Below are positions 24,121-37,210 of a stretch of DNA of 64,000 nucleotides, piece after piece. A model generated the notes under the pieces. It was not told the DNA's origin. It did no database searches and was given only the letters and a program-made list of their open reading frames with translations. Origin of the DNA: Sporobolomyces roseus (taxonomy: Eukaryota > Basidiomycota > Microbotryomycetes > Sporidiobolales > Sporidiobolaceae); contig JADILM010000002.1 in NCBI GenBank assembly GCA_016617785.1, positions 1,240,001 to 1,304,000 on the forward strand, in the 5' to 3' direction. The translations under genes and the position numbers were made by a program. Each line of letters starts with the position of its first letter. Position 1 is the stretch's first letter.

Positions 24121-24273
24121 GTCGTAGTCGTATTCAGTTTTTGTACAATCAAAAAGCAGTATTCAGTTCACATTGTAATCGAGGCATTTACAGAGACATT
24201 AGTGAGTAACGAGAGAACGGAGGCAGAGGTAGGGACAAGCTAGGGAGAGATACAAAGGACGAGGATTGAAAAG

Positions 24274-25103
24274 CTAGACAGAGTGGGTTTGAGATTGAAC
24301 GGGAGCAACTTGAGGTTGACCCATGTGTGTCGCTCCTCCTCCATCGGTAGCGACGGGTGCATGTTCGGGAGTGGCAGTCATAGGCTGAGTTTGAGTAGTC
24401 GTAGCGGGATTCGACGTCGACTTGACTTCGCGATTAGCTCCAAAGTCTCGTTCCTCCCTAGTCCTCTTCTTCTCGGCGAGGATTCCGTGAACGATACAGA
24501 TCGGAAGGAGTACCGTGAGGAATCCAAAGGTGATCCATCCAAACGAGAGAAGAGCACGGCCAGTTGAGCAAAGGCTGAATCCGATTCGACAACGACGATT
24601 CCATCCGTTGAAGGAACGATAGGAGGCGGAGAACTTGGCAGAGGCAGCTATATCGAGGTACTCGTCAGTGAACAGCTCTACGTAGCTTGGGGAAGGGACA
24701 GCTAGAGAGACGATACCGAGGAAAAGACACCAGAAGGTGAACAAAGTCTGAGCGAAGTGCTTTTGAGTCAGCTCGTATCGCTGCAGTCGAATTCAAGAGA
24801 GACTCACGAGTACTTCAGCGACAGTAGGTCCCGTCATGTTCTTGCGTTGATGACCGTGAGCGACGACCAAAAGGACCGGAAGGATGAGCATGGCGAGGAT
24901 TCCGAAGACGAGTAGAGCGACATCTCCCCTCCAGAAGCTATCAGATCCCTCTCGTCAGTATTACCAGATCAGGGGAGAGCGAAAGGAGAGACTCACGTAT
25001 CGAGATGAGAAGAAGTGAGAGCGAGGAACGCAGCAGCCAAACACCAACAAACAGTCGCGGAGATGATGGTGAGAGCGTAGAATACAATACGACTAGCTTC
25101 CAT
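24274..25103 (-). CDS. MARVEL-like four-helix membrane protein (copy A)
   Basis: About four exons. Starts MEASRIVFYALTIISATVCW, the first membrane helix. The second follows GDVALLVFGILAMLI, the third MFTFWCLFLGIVSLAV, and the fourth ALLSFGWITFGFLTVLLPIC. Between helices 3 and 4 lies a loop with paired Cys (RRCRIGFSLCSTGRA). The cytosolic tail is hydrophilic and Thr/Pro/Gln-rich. This layout fits fungal MARVEL-domain/tetraspan proteins of the plasma membrane, whose roles are mostly unknown. A paralogue lies at 51533-52368 on the other strand; exon 1 of the two differs at only two of about 107 bases and the match continues into the 5' leader. The next gene upstream (25578-26273) has the same architecture. 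Confidence 0.78.
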
Positions 25104-25577
25104 TGTATAGTTTGAAGTGTTTGAGTGAGGTAGTGGCGAAATTGGAGAGAAGGGAAGAGAAAGAAGAGGAGAGAAGAAAGAGAAAATCGCAAAATCTCGC
25201 AACTTGTTCAAAAATGTTTCGCATCGTTTCTCACTCTCTCGCTCGCGTCGCTTGCTACATTCCGTACAATCTATCTAACAAAGTTCGAGCACATTACGAA
25301 TGAGAGTGTGAAGATTTCTCTCTAGGTCTTCGCTCGCTTGTGCGATCGACTTGTTCCTCGCTCTCTTGTTGAAGTCGTCTCAAACTACGAAGTCACAAGC
25401 TGCAGGACGCGTAGCACACTCGACAGAGCAGACGGGCTACGGCGACCTCCCAACTCTCGCAGGGGAAACGTTGTGAAGGCCTGGCAGAACTTCGCAAGAG
25501 TGAAAGGAGTTAAGCTTTTGACATGTAAGGTATATACAGAGTAAGGTGATATAGATAGGTAGAAAGAGATATCTGAG
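25104..25577. other. Intergenic region between MARVEL-like genes A and B
   Basis: 474 bp in tandem. The first about 45 bp next to the copy A start match the leader of the inverted paralogue at 51.5 kb. No coding signal seen in the rest. Confidence 0.5.
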
Positions 25578-26273
25578 CTACACCATTTCGGAACTGTTCC
25601 TTTCTTCTGTCAATCGCTCGTGTTTCCTCAACTCCCCCCTTTCGTCACGACGACAGAATGCAGAGATGAGGAGGACTGTCACTCCCGCCCATGCACAGAA
25701 TGCTACGGCCTCGAGTCCTTTGGCCATATCAGGGACGAAAGGGTCCGTATCGTAGACTTGCTTTTGACGAACGCATGCGAAGATCGTTCCGACTGTTCGT
25801 ATTCACAGAGTCAGCGATCGTCGAGACCCAACTGAAGGCGTAGAGAAGATCCAGACTCACCTAGCAGCGAACTACAGATAGCAGAGAGCCAGAACGATTC
25901 GACAGCACGAGAAGCGAAAAAGCTTTGCGGGCGCTTTCGATGGAAGTAATAGTGCCTAAGGACTCTCGAAGCGGTAGTCAGGACCTATGTTAACGAAATA
26001 GAGTATGGGAGACGCACAGCACAGGCATGATCAAGATGAACAAGCTAGAACTAGCGAGGATTACTGCTGCAGCGTTCGGATAGCTGTTCGCGAAGGATCA
26101 GTTTCGATTTCCATGGAGGAGATAGACATCAGTGCTCACCTTCCGACATTCCAATCGAACATATCCATAAATGGAGCAGACATAGCCATAGTAGCGATTG
26201 CGAAAAACAGAGTTATCGAATAAGCCCAAACTCGAAATTTGGATCCTCCGAGAATGCGGGTAAAGTTGGACAT
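25578..26273 (-). CDS. MARVEL-like four-helix membrane protein (copy B)
   Basis: Starts MSNFTRILGGSKFRVWAYSI at 26273. Helix 1 is ITLFFAIATMAMSAPFM. After an intron, helix 2 is AAAVILASSSLFILIMPVLC, then HYYFHRKRPQ, helix 3 ESFWLSAICSSLLGGTIFAC, and helix 4 GLEAVAFCAWAGVTVLLISA. The short tail CRRDERGELRKHERL ends SSEMV. Hydrophobic pattern and exon layout match the other MARVEL-like genes here, though the sequence is diverged. No function can be given. It lies upstream of copy A on the same strand, so the pair may be an old tandem duplication. Confidence 0.68.
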
Positions 26274-26871
26274 TGCTGGATGCGTTTCGTGATAGTCGAG
26301 AAAGTGGATGAGGTGAAGAAGAAGAGCAAAAAGATGCAAGCAAGAGCGCGAGGTTGAGGGACGAAAGCTCACAGGGTTCTGACTTGGCAATTTCGTCACA
26401 GAATCGACTTCCGAACTGGCTTCCGAGCTGTGTTATCCTGCAAGCTCAAAGACAGAGAGGGTTCACACATGAGGTTGCGAAGAAACAGAAGAGAGCTAAT
26501 TACAGTTTAGAAAAGCGGGTGACGCGAAGGAAGCTACCAGGAGGAACCAAACAGAGGGAACAAGTACGGAATCTACGAAAGAAAGCAAATGATAGAACGG
26601 GAAGAGAGGTGGAATTAGGGGGAGAGAAAGAGTCGTTCGTAAACTTCCTACAACATAGGCGAAGTGTGAAAAATCTAAAGGTTGAACTGGACAGAGACTG
26701 ACGCTTGCCGTCTAGGTGATGCGAAAGCTGGACAGGTTGACAACAGAGAGAGAGACGGCGCGAATAAGATTGGCTGATGTAGCGAATAGAGAGAACGAGG
26801 GAGACAGAGGAAGAGATCTGGCGAGTCGAGTCGATAATGTGTGGCCTTTTAATTGAATATGAAGTTGTCAT
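26274..26871. other. Intergenic region before MARVEL-like copy B
   Basis: 598 bp between the copy B start and the 3' end of the glutamate synthase gene. Purine-rich, with no reading frame that looks coding. It should hold the copy B promoter and the GLT1 3' end. Confidence 0.5.
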
Positions 26872-28829
26872 CTAGGCAGAGATCTGGACAGGCTCTGAAG
26901 CTTTCGCTGCCTTGAAGCTGCAGCGCGGGGAAAGGAAGACTGTCAGTAACGATCGAGGTCGAAGAGAAAGAGAGATCGTCGACTTACGTCCTGACCTTGA
27001 TCGAGCCAACGTTGGGGAGACGAGTATCACCAGTGAGGTATCGGTCAACCTCAGCAGCGGCTCCACGTCCTTCGTTGATACCCCCTAGAAGAGCGAGGAA
27101 GGAAATCGTTAGTCTCGTATCGAATTGACGAGGGGTGGAGTTTTGGATACTTACAAACAATGAGGGATTGTCCTCGTCGGCAATCACCAGCAGCGAAGAC
27201 ACCTTCAGCAGAGGTAGCGTACTTTCCGACAGTCGTCTTGATGTTTGATCGACCATCTTGAGCGAGAGTGAGAGCCTTGATCGCGCTATCCTCAGGACCG
27301 AGGAAACCGAGAGCGAGGAGGACACTGTGGGGCACGAGGCAGGACTGATCAGCTCAGTCGCAGGTCGGAGTGGGAGGAATGGAGCGTACAGATCGGCAGG
27401 GAAGAATTGCTCAGATCCGGGGACTTCGCTCATTCTCCATTGTCCGAGAGCGTCTTTCTCCCACGCGACACGAACAGTGTTGATACCCTTGATCTTGCCG
27501 TTACCGTCAGAAACGAATTCCTTGGTCGAGATCGAGTACTCTCGAGGATCCTTGCCGAAGTGAGCGGAGACTCTGCGAAGAACAAGTAAAGTCAGCGCGG
27601 TCAACGAGGAAGCGAAGCGGATTCTAGCTCACTCTTGATGTCCGTAGTCGACTCGGAAGACCTTGGGCCCTGTTCAGATCACAACAACTCAAACATCAGC
27701 TTCGTTTCGAGAGTACGAAGAGCGGAATGAGGAACGTACATTGAGGCCAAGGGTTGTCGTTGGCACGAGTCGAGGGAGGCTGAGGAAGAAGCTCGAAGTT
27801 GGTGATTGACTTGGCGCCGTGTCGAAGGGAAGTACCGCTGAGAGGGCGAAACGAGAGTCAGCTACGAATTCGATGCTTTTCCAGCGACGATGAAGACTTA
27901 CATGCAATCGTTACCCGTGTCTCCACCTCCAATGACGATGACGTTCTTGCCCTTCGCAGAGAGGTACTGTTCGTTCTCCAAGTTCGAGTCGAGGAGAGAT
28001 CGAGTGTTGAGCTGCAAGAATTCCATAGCGAAGTGAATGCCGTCGAGGTCACGGTTTGCCATCTTGAGGTCTCGAGGCCAAGTAGCTCCGGTAGCCATGA
28101 TCATCGCATCGTTCTCGGACTTGATCTCGTTGATATCGTGAGTGACACCGACGTGAGCGTTGTTGACGAATTTAACTCCTTCATCAGCCATAAGGTCGAG
28201 ACGGCGTTGAACGACACGCTTGTCGAGCTTGGGGTTGGGGATACCGTACATGAGGAGACCTCCACATCGGTCGTTACGATCGTAGACGGTGACTTCGTGA
28301 CCGGCCTTGTTGAGCTGATCGGCAGCCGCGAGACCAGCAGGACCAGATCCAATGACAGCAACCTTCTTGCCAGTTCGGCGAGTGGGAGGTCGAGGGGCCA
28401 TCCAGCCTGTGAGAAGCCAAAGAGCGAGATCAGATCGGAAGTAGCGAAATTGAGTGAAACAACTTACCCATTTCGAAACCTTTGTCGATGATGGCGCATT
28501 CGATCGACTTGATGCCGACTGTAGATTCCGAGAGGTCAGATCCAAATGGGGAAGAATAGTCAACGCAGAGAAGAGAAGAGGAACGTACCGGGTTGCTCGT
28601 TGATACCGAGAACACATGCTCCTTCGCAAGGAGCAGGGCAGACTCGACCTAGAGAGATCGACAATCAGCGACGATCTAAGCGATCCAGAGGCAGGAAAGG
28701 TGCTCACCAGTGAACTCGGGGAAGTTGTTGGTCATGAGGAGTCGGTTGAGAGCGTCTTGCCATTGACCCTTGAAGACGAGATCGTTCCATTTGGGAATGA
28801 TGTTTCCGATAGGGCAACCCGTGTCGGAT

Positions 28830-28863
<34 letters not shown>

Positions 28864-31800
28864 CAGCTTGAACCTTGCATTCGTCCTCGGTGAGTCGGTT
28901 CGAAATCTCGGCCCAATCCTTGACACGCTTGCGAGGGTTTCGGTAAGATTCAGTGAGACGCTTGTACCTATTAAAGTGGAAAGAAGCGAGTCAGCATCTG
29001 ATTGCAGAGAATTCTGAGTAGTTTCTTGCTTACTTCATGAAACCGCGAACCTTGTCGAGAGTTTCGACTCGTTTCTTCGCAGTCGCATCATCGACCAGCG
29101 AGTCTTCGAGATCGATAACAGCTGGCTCGCTACTCTTGGGAGTAATAGGAGTCGAAGCGGCGAGGTTGAGTTGACCGGGAGCAGGGATCGAAGGACGCTT
29201 CTTCTTGGCAGCGTTTCGTTGAGCTTCGGCTTCGAGAACAGCTTTGTAGTCGCAAGGCATAACTCGAACGAATCGAGGAAGGACTTGGTTGAAGTTGCGA
29301 AGGATCGTAGTAGCGAGTTCGGAACCGGTCCAGTGCTTGTGATCTTCGATCATTGAACGAAGAGCAGCGATTTCGTGAGGATCGTTGACGGTTTCGAGTT
29401 CAACCATTTCGAGGTTGACCTTGTCGCGGAAGTCCTTGGCCGCATCGAAGACGTAGGCGATACCTCCAGACATTCCAGCGGCGAAGTTGCGACCGGTACT
29501 TCCGAGAACGACAACTCTTCCTCCGGTCATGTACTCACAACCGTGATCTCCGCATCCCTCGACGACAGCGGTCGCTCCAGAGTTTCGAACAGCGAATCGT
29601 TCGGCGGCGATACCTCGGAAGAAGGCTTGTCCACTAGTCGCGCCGTACAAGCAAACGTTTCCGACGATGATGTTCTGCGAAAAAGCGAAAGTGATGAGTG
29701 AGAGTCAGCTGAAATCGCTGAAGACGTTCGACTCACCTCTTCAGCTTTGAAGGTAGACTCCTTGGGAGGGTAGACGATCAATCGACCACTGTAAAAAAGG
29801 GAGAAATGAGTAAGCACCGATCATCGTTTCATTCGAAGAACTTTCGACTTACCCGGACAATCCCTTTCCACAGAAGTCGTTCGAATCTCCTTCGAGTTCG
29901 ATAGTAATACCGGGAGCGAGGAAAGCACCGAGAGATTGACCAGCGGAACCAGTAGCGTGAATGTGGATAGTATCCTTGGGGAGTCCTTCTTCACCGTATC
30001 GCTTACTGACGTGGTTCGAGAGAGTAGTACCGAGAGCTCGATCAGTGTTGACGACGTTGCACTCGATGCGAACAGGGAGACCTCGAGTGAGAGAAGCTGT
30101 CGAGAGGAAAGGGGTGTCAGCCGTCTCGTTCTTTCTTGGTCCTCGACAAGCCATTCCGCCGATGAGACACAAGCAAAGCGACTTACGTTCAGCTTCATCG
30201 ACGAACTTGTTGTCGAGACGAAGGTAGAGCTTGTGATCTTGCTGTTTGACCTTGTAAGTCGCGACTGCAGAAGGAGAGCAACGATGAGCTTGATTCTTCC
30301 TCAACTGCTGTGATAAGGGTTGACTTACCTCCGGGACGCATCTGCCACGCTGGCTTGAGGAGAGCGGAGAGATCGAGGTTGGCAGTCTTAGGGTTTCGAA
30401 GCGAATCATCGACTCGGAGCAAGTCTGATCGACCGACCATCTCGTTGATGGTACGGAAACCGAGCTTGGCCATGATAGCTCGTAACTCTTCAGCGACGTA
30501 GAAGAAGTAGTTGATGACATGTTCGGGTTGACCGGTGAACTTCGCACGGAGCGCTGTGATCGACGATGACGAGGTAGGTCAGCGACTGCTCAAAGTAGTA
30601 TATCTCAAGCATAGCGTACAAGGATCTTGGGTGGCGATTCCGACGGGGCAGGTATTGAGGTGACATTCTGTTCGAAAAGTCAGAAAAATCGTCAGTGATC
30701 ACTCTCGAGCGAACGAAGAAGCTTCTCGGAGTCATACTTCTCATCATAACACATCCGAGAGCGATCCTGGAGGTAGGGGAGGCAAGGGCGAGTCAGCGGA
30801 TGGCCTGTGGCGAAGAAACGAAGATTTAAGAGTTTTTTTCTCGAAAAGACAGAACTCACAGAGGCACGGTTGCGAAACCCCACTCCTCAGCACCGAGAAG
30901 ACAAGCAATAGCGACGTCACGACCAGTTCGAATCTGTCCGTCGGTTTGAACGGTAACTCGACCTTTTGAAGCGAAAAAGAAAATTAGCTCAAGTCTCGAC
31001 GAGACAATAGAACGTGAGCTCACCTCGAAGATCGTTGAGTACGAGAGTCTGTTGAAGATAGATGAGTCAGGATGGAAGATAGGAGAAAAGCGAGATTCAA
31101 GACAACGCACTTGATGAGTTTCGGCAAGACCAAGCTCCCAAGGTAAACCAGCGTATTTGATACCGGTCCATCTCGAAGCACCTGTTCCTCCGTCGTGTCC
31201 AGCTACGAGGATGTGATCTGCACGTGCTTTGGCGACTCCAGACGCGACAACTCCGACTCCGACCTCACTAACAAGCTTGACGGAAACTCGTGCGCGAGGG
31301 TTGGAGCACTGTCAAAACGAAACAAAAGCGAAGCGAGTAGTCAGTAAGCATATACGAGGCAAGGATAGACGGGGCAAGGAAAGACGGAAATGCGAAACTC
31401 ACCTTGAGATCGTAGATGAGCTGTTTCAAATCTTCGATAGAGTAGATATCGTGATGAGGGGGAGGTGAGATGAGTCCAACTCCAGCGGTCGAGTGACGAG
31501 TACGAGCGATAGATTTCGAGACTTTGTGACCGGGAAGTTCTCCTCCTTCTCCAGGCTTAGCACCTTGAGCCATCTTGATTTGAAGCTCGTCAGCATCGGC
31601 AAGGTAGTTCGAGGTGACACCGAAACCTGAGAACGCCGGGAAGCAGTCAGCGCGGAATTTGAACGAGAAAGAGGAGAGTAAGCGTCAAAACTCACGTCCA
31701 GAAGCGATTTGCTTGATGGCAGAACGCATCGTATCTCCGTTCGGCATAATCTCGGATCGTTCAGCATCTTCTCCTCCTTCTCCTGTGTTTGATTTACCAC

Positions 31801-34800
31801 CCTGTGGAAACGAAAGAAATCAGCTGACGAAACGAGCGAAAGAAGCGGAAAAATGGTAGACTTACGAGTCGGTTCATGGCGATGGCGAGGGACGAGTGAG
31901 CCTCCATAGAGATGGAACCGTACGACATGGCTCCCGTGACGAATCGACGAACAATCTCGTGCCAAGGTTCGACTTGTTCGATGGGAATTGACATGTCTGA
32001 TTCGAAGTTGAAATCGAGGAGACCTCGAAGGGTGACAGCTCGAACTTGCTTGAGCGCGTTCGCCGAGTAAGCGTCGTAACTCTTTTGGTTCTTCTCGCGC
32101 ACGGCGTCTTGAAGGGCAGCGATACCGGAAGGATCGTTGATGTGAGCTTCTCCTCCGTCTCGCCAATGGTATTCTCCAGTTTCGGGAAGACCGGGAGGAA
32201 GGATGGTCTCTCGAGAAGGGTATCCTCGTTCGTGAAGTTCGAGGGCGTCAAGGGCGAGCATCTCGAAAGTAGCTCCGGAGATTCGAGAGGCGGTACCTAT
32301 GATCCGAAAATGGTCAGTCTCCGACGACCGATCGAGTATGGAGCTATTCAGAACGTACCGACGAAGCACTTGTCGATGACTTCGGCAGAGAGACCGAGAG
32401 CTTCAAAGATTTGAGCACCTTTGTAGGAAGCGAGAGTCGAAATTCCCATCTTTGACATAACTTTCTTGATTCCGTCTTTGGTAGCAGACTTGTACGATTC
32501 GACGACTTGTTCTTCACTCATGTTTGCCTTGAGGAGACCTTCGCGGCGAAGCTGTGAAACGAGTACAGGTGAGTAAGCTGTATTGGAAGAGAAACAAGAG
32601 CGAAAGCTTACCTTGAGCATAGCCTCGAGACAGAGGTAAGCGCAGACACCATCCGCACCGTATCCGACGAGAACACAGATGTGGTGAACCTCACGAGCTT
32701 CGGCAGTCTCGACGATGAGAGCAACCTTTGAGCGTTGCTTGTTCTTGACGAGATGGTGGTGAACTCCTCCAGTCGCGGCGGCGGAAGAGACGGCAACTCG
32801 TTGAGGACCGACAGCTCGATCGGAGAGGATGATGACTCGCACATTCTCCTCGATTGCTTGCGAGACTTCAGCGAATACTCGGTCGAGACACTTCTCGTAC
32901 CCAGCAACACCCTCTGATTTCTCGAACGTGATATCGATGGTGCGAGAAGACCAGTCGGAGTGAACGGTTTGGAGACGTTTGAGAGCGGCGCATTCTTCGA
33001 TCGAGAGGACGGGCGAGGTAAGGAGGAGTCGACGAGCTTGACCGGCCGACATTTCGAGGATGTTGCCTTCATTTCCTACGCAAGCTTCGAGCGACATGAC
33101 GATAGCTTCACGAATAGGATCGATGGGAGGGTTGGTGACTTGAGCGAACAATTGACGGAAGTAGTCGTAAAGAACTCGAGGAGCGGTAGCCATGCACGCG
33201 AGAGGAGCGTCGTTACCCATGGATCCAAGGGCTTCCTTACCCTCTGCAGACGGTGAACATCGATTTGTCAGTGAGCGATCGAAGAGGAGGAGGGAGGAAA
33301 GGCGAAAACTGACCGTTGACGAGGGGTCGGAGGAGGAGATCGAGCTGTTCGAAGGTGTAACCAGCGGCAAGGAGTCGAGGATCGGTCGAAACAGTGGTAT
33401 CGTCAAGTTCGACTGCGAGGACGTCGCCCCTAGCGATTTCCTTCTCCATGATTTCGGGGAGACGAAGAAGTTGAGAAGCGATCCAGTTGGCGAAAGGTTG
33501 ACGGCGAGAAGTGTTGTGCTTGAGTTCCTTGTCGTCAACGATTCGACCCTCGACCGTATCGACGAGAAGCATCTTTCCAGGCATCAAACGTCCCTTGCGA
33601 GTGATCTTCTCCGGTTCAATCTGGATAGTACCGACTTCAGAGGCACAGATCATTCGATCGTCGTTGGTAGTGACCCATCGGCACGGTCGAAGTCCATTAC
33701 GATCGAGGTTGGCACCGCAGTAGCGACCGTCGGCGAATGTGAAGAGAGCACTGTAGACGGGGAGGAATTGCATGTTAGTCTCTTCGGCCATGATGAGGGT
33801 TGTAGAGTGAGACTTGCGGGCCATCATAAGGTTCCATCAAGCAGGAAGACCATTGGTAGAACGCAGCCTTCTCCTTGTCCATCGAAGGGTTGTTCTGCCA
33901 TGCCTCGGGGACGAGCATCATGACTGCTTCCGGAAGGGTAACGACTCCGTTGACGACGAGCAACTCGAGCACGTTATCGAATGCAGCAGAGTCGGAACCT
34001 CCATTCTCGACGATCGGGTAGAGGAGTTCGAGTTCGTCTCCGAATTTCGAAGATGCGAGGTTTCCCTCTCGAGATCTCATCCAGTTCTTGTTTCCCCGAA
34101 TCGTATTGATCTCTCCGTTGTGTGCTGCCCATCGCATGGGCTGCGCTCGATCCCAAGAAGGGAAAGTGTTGGTCGAGAATCGAGAGTGGACGAGACAGAA
34201 GTGGGAGGCGAAGAGAACGTGGTTCCTACGGAGCGCAGATATCGTCAGTTCAGCACGCAGAATAGCAATAAGAAGAGTACATACAAATCGTGGTAGTAAG
34301 AGTAAACTTGAGGAGGCGAGAGCTGTCCTTTGTAAACGACGGTTTTGTTGTCTGCGCGAGAAGAACCGTCAGACTCGTTCGATCTGGAGAAGTGGGACGA
34401 AACATACTGAGAGAACAGATGTAGAATCCAGTCTCGAGCTTGATCGTGTGAGTCGAGTGTTTGCGCAAGACGTACAGTTGACGTTCGAAGTACTTTTCAT
34501 CGAATTCTCCGTTTTGACTCTCCTTCGTGTCTGCTCCGTAAGCGGTCTTGAGTACAACGAAGGGCTGAAGGATGATAGGTTCACGAGAGAGAGCAGCGGG
34601 TCCGAGGATCGTGTTGTCGGTAGGAACGTGACGCCAACCGAGAACTCGCAAGTCGAGTTTGTCGGCCATTTCAACGAAAGTCTTCTGCTGAGCCTTGAGC
34701 TGAGGGTCGTGTCGCCAGTCGGGACGTTCGGGTTTGCGGAAGAAAACGTTTCCAACGGCGTACTCTCCCTCCTTGGGGAGTTTGACACCGATTTCACGTT

Positions 34801-35338
34801 CTCCCTCTCGAACAAAGAATTTGTGAGGAAGTCCGACCATAACTCCTGCACCATCTCCATCACGACTATCGGCACCAGTGGCACCTCGGTGGGTCATGTT
34901 GCCTAGAAAAGGGGACGAATATGAGTCACTTTCCGAGATTTGAGAGGAGAGATTTCGCTTCTCTTACAAAGTAAATGTTTGGCATCACTGACAATCTTGT
35001 GAGAAGGCTTTCCCTTGATGTGACAGACAAATCCGACACTGTAAAGATCCGATTCGGTGAGTTCCTGACTGTAATCAAGGGCAAAGGACAGCTAAAACTC
35101 ACCCGCAAGAATCCTTTTCGAGGTCAGGATCGTAGAGACCTTGCTTCGCCGGCAATCCACCTAGGTGTGCATCTCTGAGTACGCCTTGAGCGTGTTCCTC
35201 CTCCTCTTCTTCGAGTGCGTCTTCGTGGTCGAGAGGACCGGAAATTACATTCGGAACAACATGAGTGGACGAAGGAAGGTTGAACGAGACAGTCTTGCGT
35301 TGAGAGTTGACGGGACTAGTAGACAAGACGGGGGCCAT
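26872..35338 (-). CDS. GLT1: NADH-dependent glutamate synthase (GOGAT)
   Basis: A very long gene with well over a dozen introns. Order of parts: short propeptide; class II amidotransferase with its processed N-terminal Cys in KDSCGVGF, then [20 protein letters not shown] and [19 protein letters not shown]; central domain; FMN domain with the 3Fe-4S loop [19 protein letters not shown]; glutamate-synthase beta-helix domain near 30.0-29.5 kb ([20 protein letters not shown]); then the small-subunit-like part with Cys motifs [37 protein letters not shown] and [14 protein letters not shown]. It converts glutamine plus 2-oxoglutarate into two glutamates with NADH. Fungi and plants have both subunits fused, as here. 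The protein ends EPVQISA at 26872. One intron (33751-33817) uses a GC donor. Confidence 0.95.
33751..33817 (-). other. GC-AG intron inside GLT1
   Basis: 67-nt intron with donor GCAAGT instead of GT, branch-like GACTAAC and acceptor CTACAG. Splicing it joins [11 protein letters not shown] to [19 protein letters not shown], which is the conserved amidotransferase sequence. No GT donor nearby keeps the frame. Confidence 0.85.
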
Positions 35339-35812
35339 GGAATTGACCCTAGAACGAGTACGGAGGGAAGGGGGGAAGTGTGGCGGAAGCGGAACGCGTG
35401 GAGAGAAGGACTAGCGAGAATTTGAAAGGTTGAAAAGGTTGATGTGAACTTGCTGTGAGGGTTTGAGAGATTGATAGGTCAAGGGGTAGTGTGAATGATG
35501 GTAAGGTCAAAGGTGGAGAGGTGGGGGGAGAGGGGGTTGGCAATAGGTCGTCGATTATTGGGTGGACAAGGGAAATAAATTATGGGGGAAGTTTGGAGAG
35601 AGATAAGGAATTAGCGTGGTCCTCGTTGGAGGGATAGAGGCAGACTCACCTTGAACTATAGATCGACTTGTACCGCTTGGGATCTGTAGTATCGAGAAAG
35701 TCGCTGTCTGAGGTGTCGGAGTCAAGAAGCAAGAACGTGAAAAACTTTTGCGACTTTCGATAAATAATCCCGACTCACCCGCTGCTCCACTCTCGCATCC
35801 GACGACTTCAAT
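35339..35812. other. Divergent promoter, GLT1 and Mak32-like genes
   Basis: 474 bp between outward-facing starts. Pyrimidine-rich stretches read toward GLT1 on the minus strand. No coding signal. Confidence 0.5.
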
Positions 35813-37119
35813 ATGGCCTCAGAGATCGCAGTGTGCTCACTAGGCTTGTTCATACTCGATACATTCGAGTTTCGAAGCGCAAACACCTCGTCAACTCCAA
35901 CATCCCAAGGTGCAACAACTCTCTTGAAGCGAGACGAGGGTGTTATAGGAGGAGGAGGGACGTATGCCATAGTCGGATCAAGAGTATGGCTACCTCCAAA
36001 GCGAGTCGGTATCCTCGTAGATCGAGGCAGGGACTGGACTGAGGAAGTTCAAAACAAGTTGGATGAATTTGGGAAAGAGATGTGGACCTACAGGGAGAAG
36101 GAGGAAGAGACGACGAAGGCACTGAATCTTTATATTGGTCAACATCGAGGTGAGTCAAACAAATCCACGATACCTTCGAATCTCTTCGCGAAACCTCTTC
36201 TTTCGCAAACCATTGCGCAAAGCTCTTGGCGGAGGTTGAGGTTCCTGCCGTCAGACTCGATATCCTGACAGCCCCCTTGCGTTTGACAGAGTTCAAGTAT
36301 CTCAACCCTCGAACCCGTCTCGAACCAATCGACCTCCCATCCTCATTCCATTCCTCCCGATTCCTTCACTTCTGCTGTTCGCCGACTCGCGCTCTCGTAA
36401 TCCACTCCCAGCTCTGCTCTTCAACCTGGCACCCATCACTAGTCTACGAGCCCATCCCCGATCGCTGCGTTCCAGAAGAATTAGAATCCCTTCGACAAAT
36501 CTTACCGTTCATTTCAGTCTTCTCTCCAAACCATGAAGAGGCTTGGTCGTTCTATGGAATCAAACCGAATGAAGTTGAGAAGAGAGGGAAAGATGGGATT
36601 GAGGAGGTTGCAAAGAGGTTCTTTGAGGAAGGAGCGAATGGGATCGTTGTTATCAGGAGTGGAGCTTGGGGAGCTTATACCCTGAAAAAGGGAGAGGAAA
36701 GAGGTTTCTGGACTCCGGCGTACTACCCTTACGATGATGACGAAGCTCAGAAGAAGGTAGTGGACGTGACGGGAGCTGGGAACTCATTCTTGGTGCGTTC
36801 AAGCGAGACTCAATCTGTCCCTTCCCTTCTTTCGATTGATCTTCGCTTTTGCTTGCACAGGGAGGTTTGATGGCGGGTCTTGTTCTACATCCAGCAGACA
36901 TGGAGACCGCTGTACAATGCGCTTCAGTAGCAGTGAGTCTTCTCCCATCGCTCGACGTAGAACCGAAGATTGACCTATTCTTTTCAACAGGCTTCGTTCA
37001 TCATCGAACAATTCGGACTCCCTACTTTGCGAACAGCAGAAGACGGTCGAGAGCTATGGAACAACTCCTCACCAGCCGAACGACTTTCGACTCTCAAAGC
37101 TCGCTCTCAACTCCCTTGA
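35813..37119 (+). CDS. PfkB-type sugar kinase homologue, Mak32-like
   Basis: Four exons from MASEIAVCSLGLFILDTFEF to ARSQLP. Motifs: GGGGTYAIVGSRVWLPPKRV (glycine-rich start of the ribokinase fold), YREKEEETTKALNLYIGQHR joined over an intron to EFKYLNPRTRLEPIDLP, then SVFSPNHEEAWSFYG. The C-terminal signature VVDVTGAGNSFL is joined to GGLMAGLVLHP, the PfkB anion-hole region with its catalytic Asp position changed (GAGNS rather than GAGDA-like). Mak32 of yeast was found through loss of the killer double-stranded RNA; its biochemical role is unclear. The N-D change at the usual catalytic Asp is also typical of Mak32 proteins and hints that it may not phosphorylate sugars (inference from family knowledge). 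Confidence 0.75.
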
Positions 37120-37210
37120 AGCAGCAGTAGCATCCGAGAAGAAATGAATACAACAAAGACACAACAGAAACGACTACTTCAACAAACTCACAACGACGTG
37201 ACTTGAAGAC

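Noticed and set aside
27799..28491. Plus-strand open frame of 230 codons
   Set aside because: Antisense to the FAD/NAD-binding part of glutamate synthase, where the minus strand has clear dinucleotide-binding motifs.
34088..34906. Long plus-strand open frame antisense to GLT1
   Set aside because: It is the shadow of the glutamate synthase amidotransferase exons; codon bias of the real gene keeps the opposite frame open.
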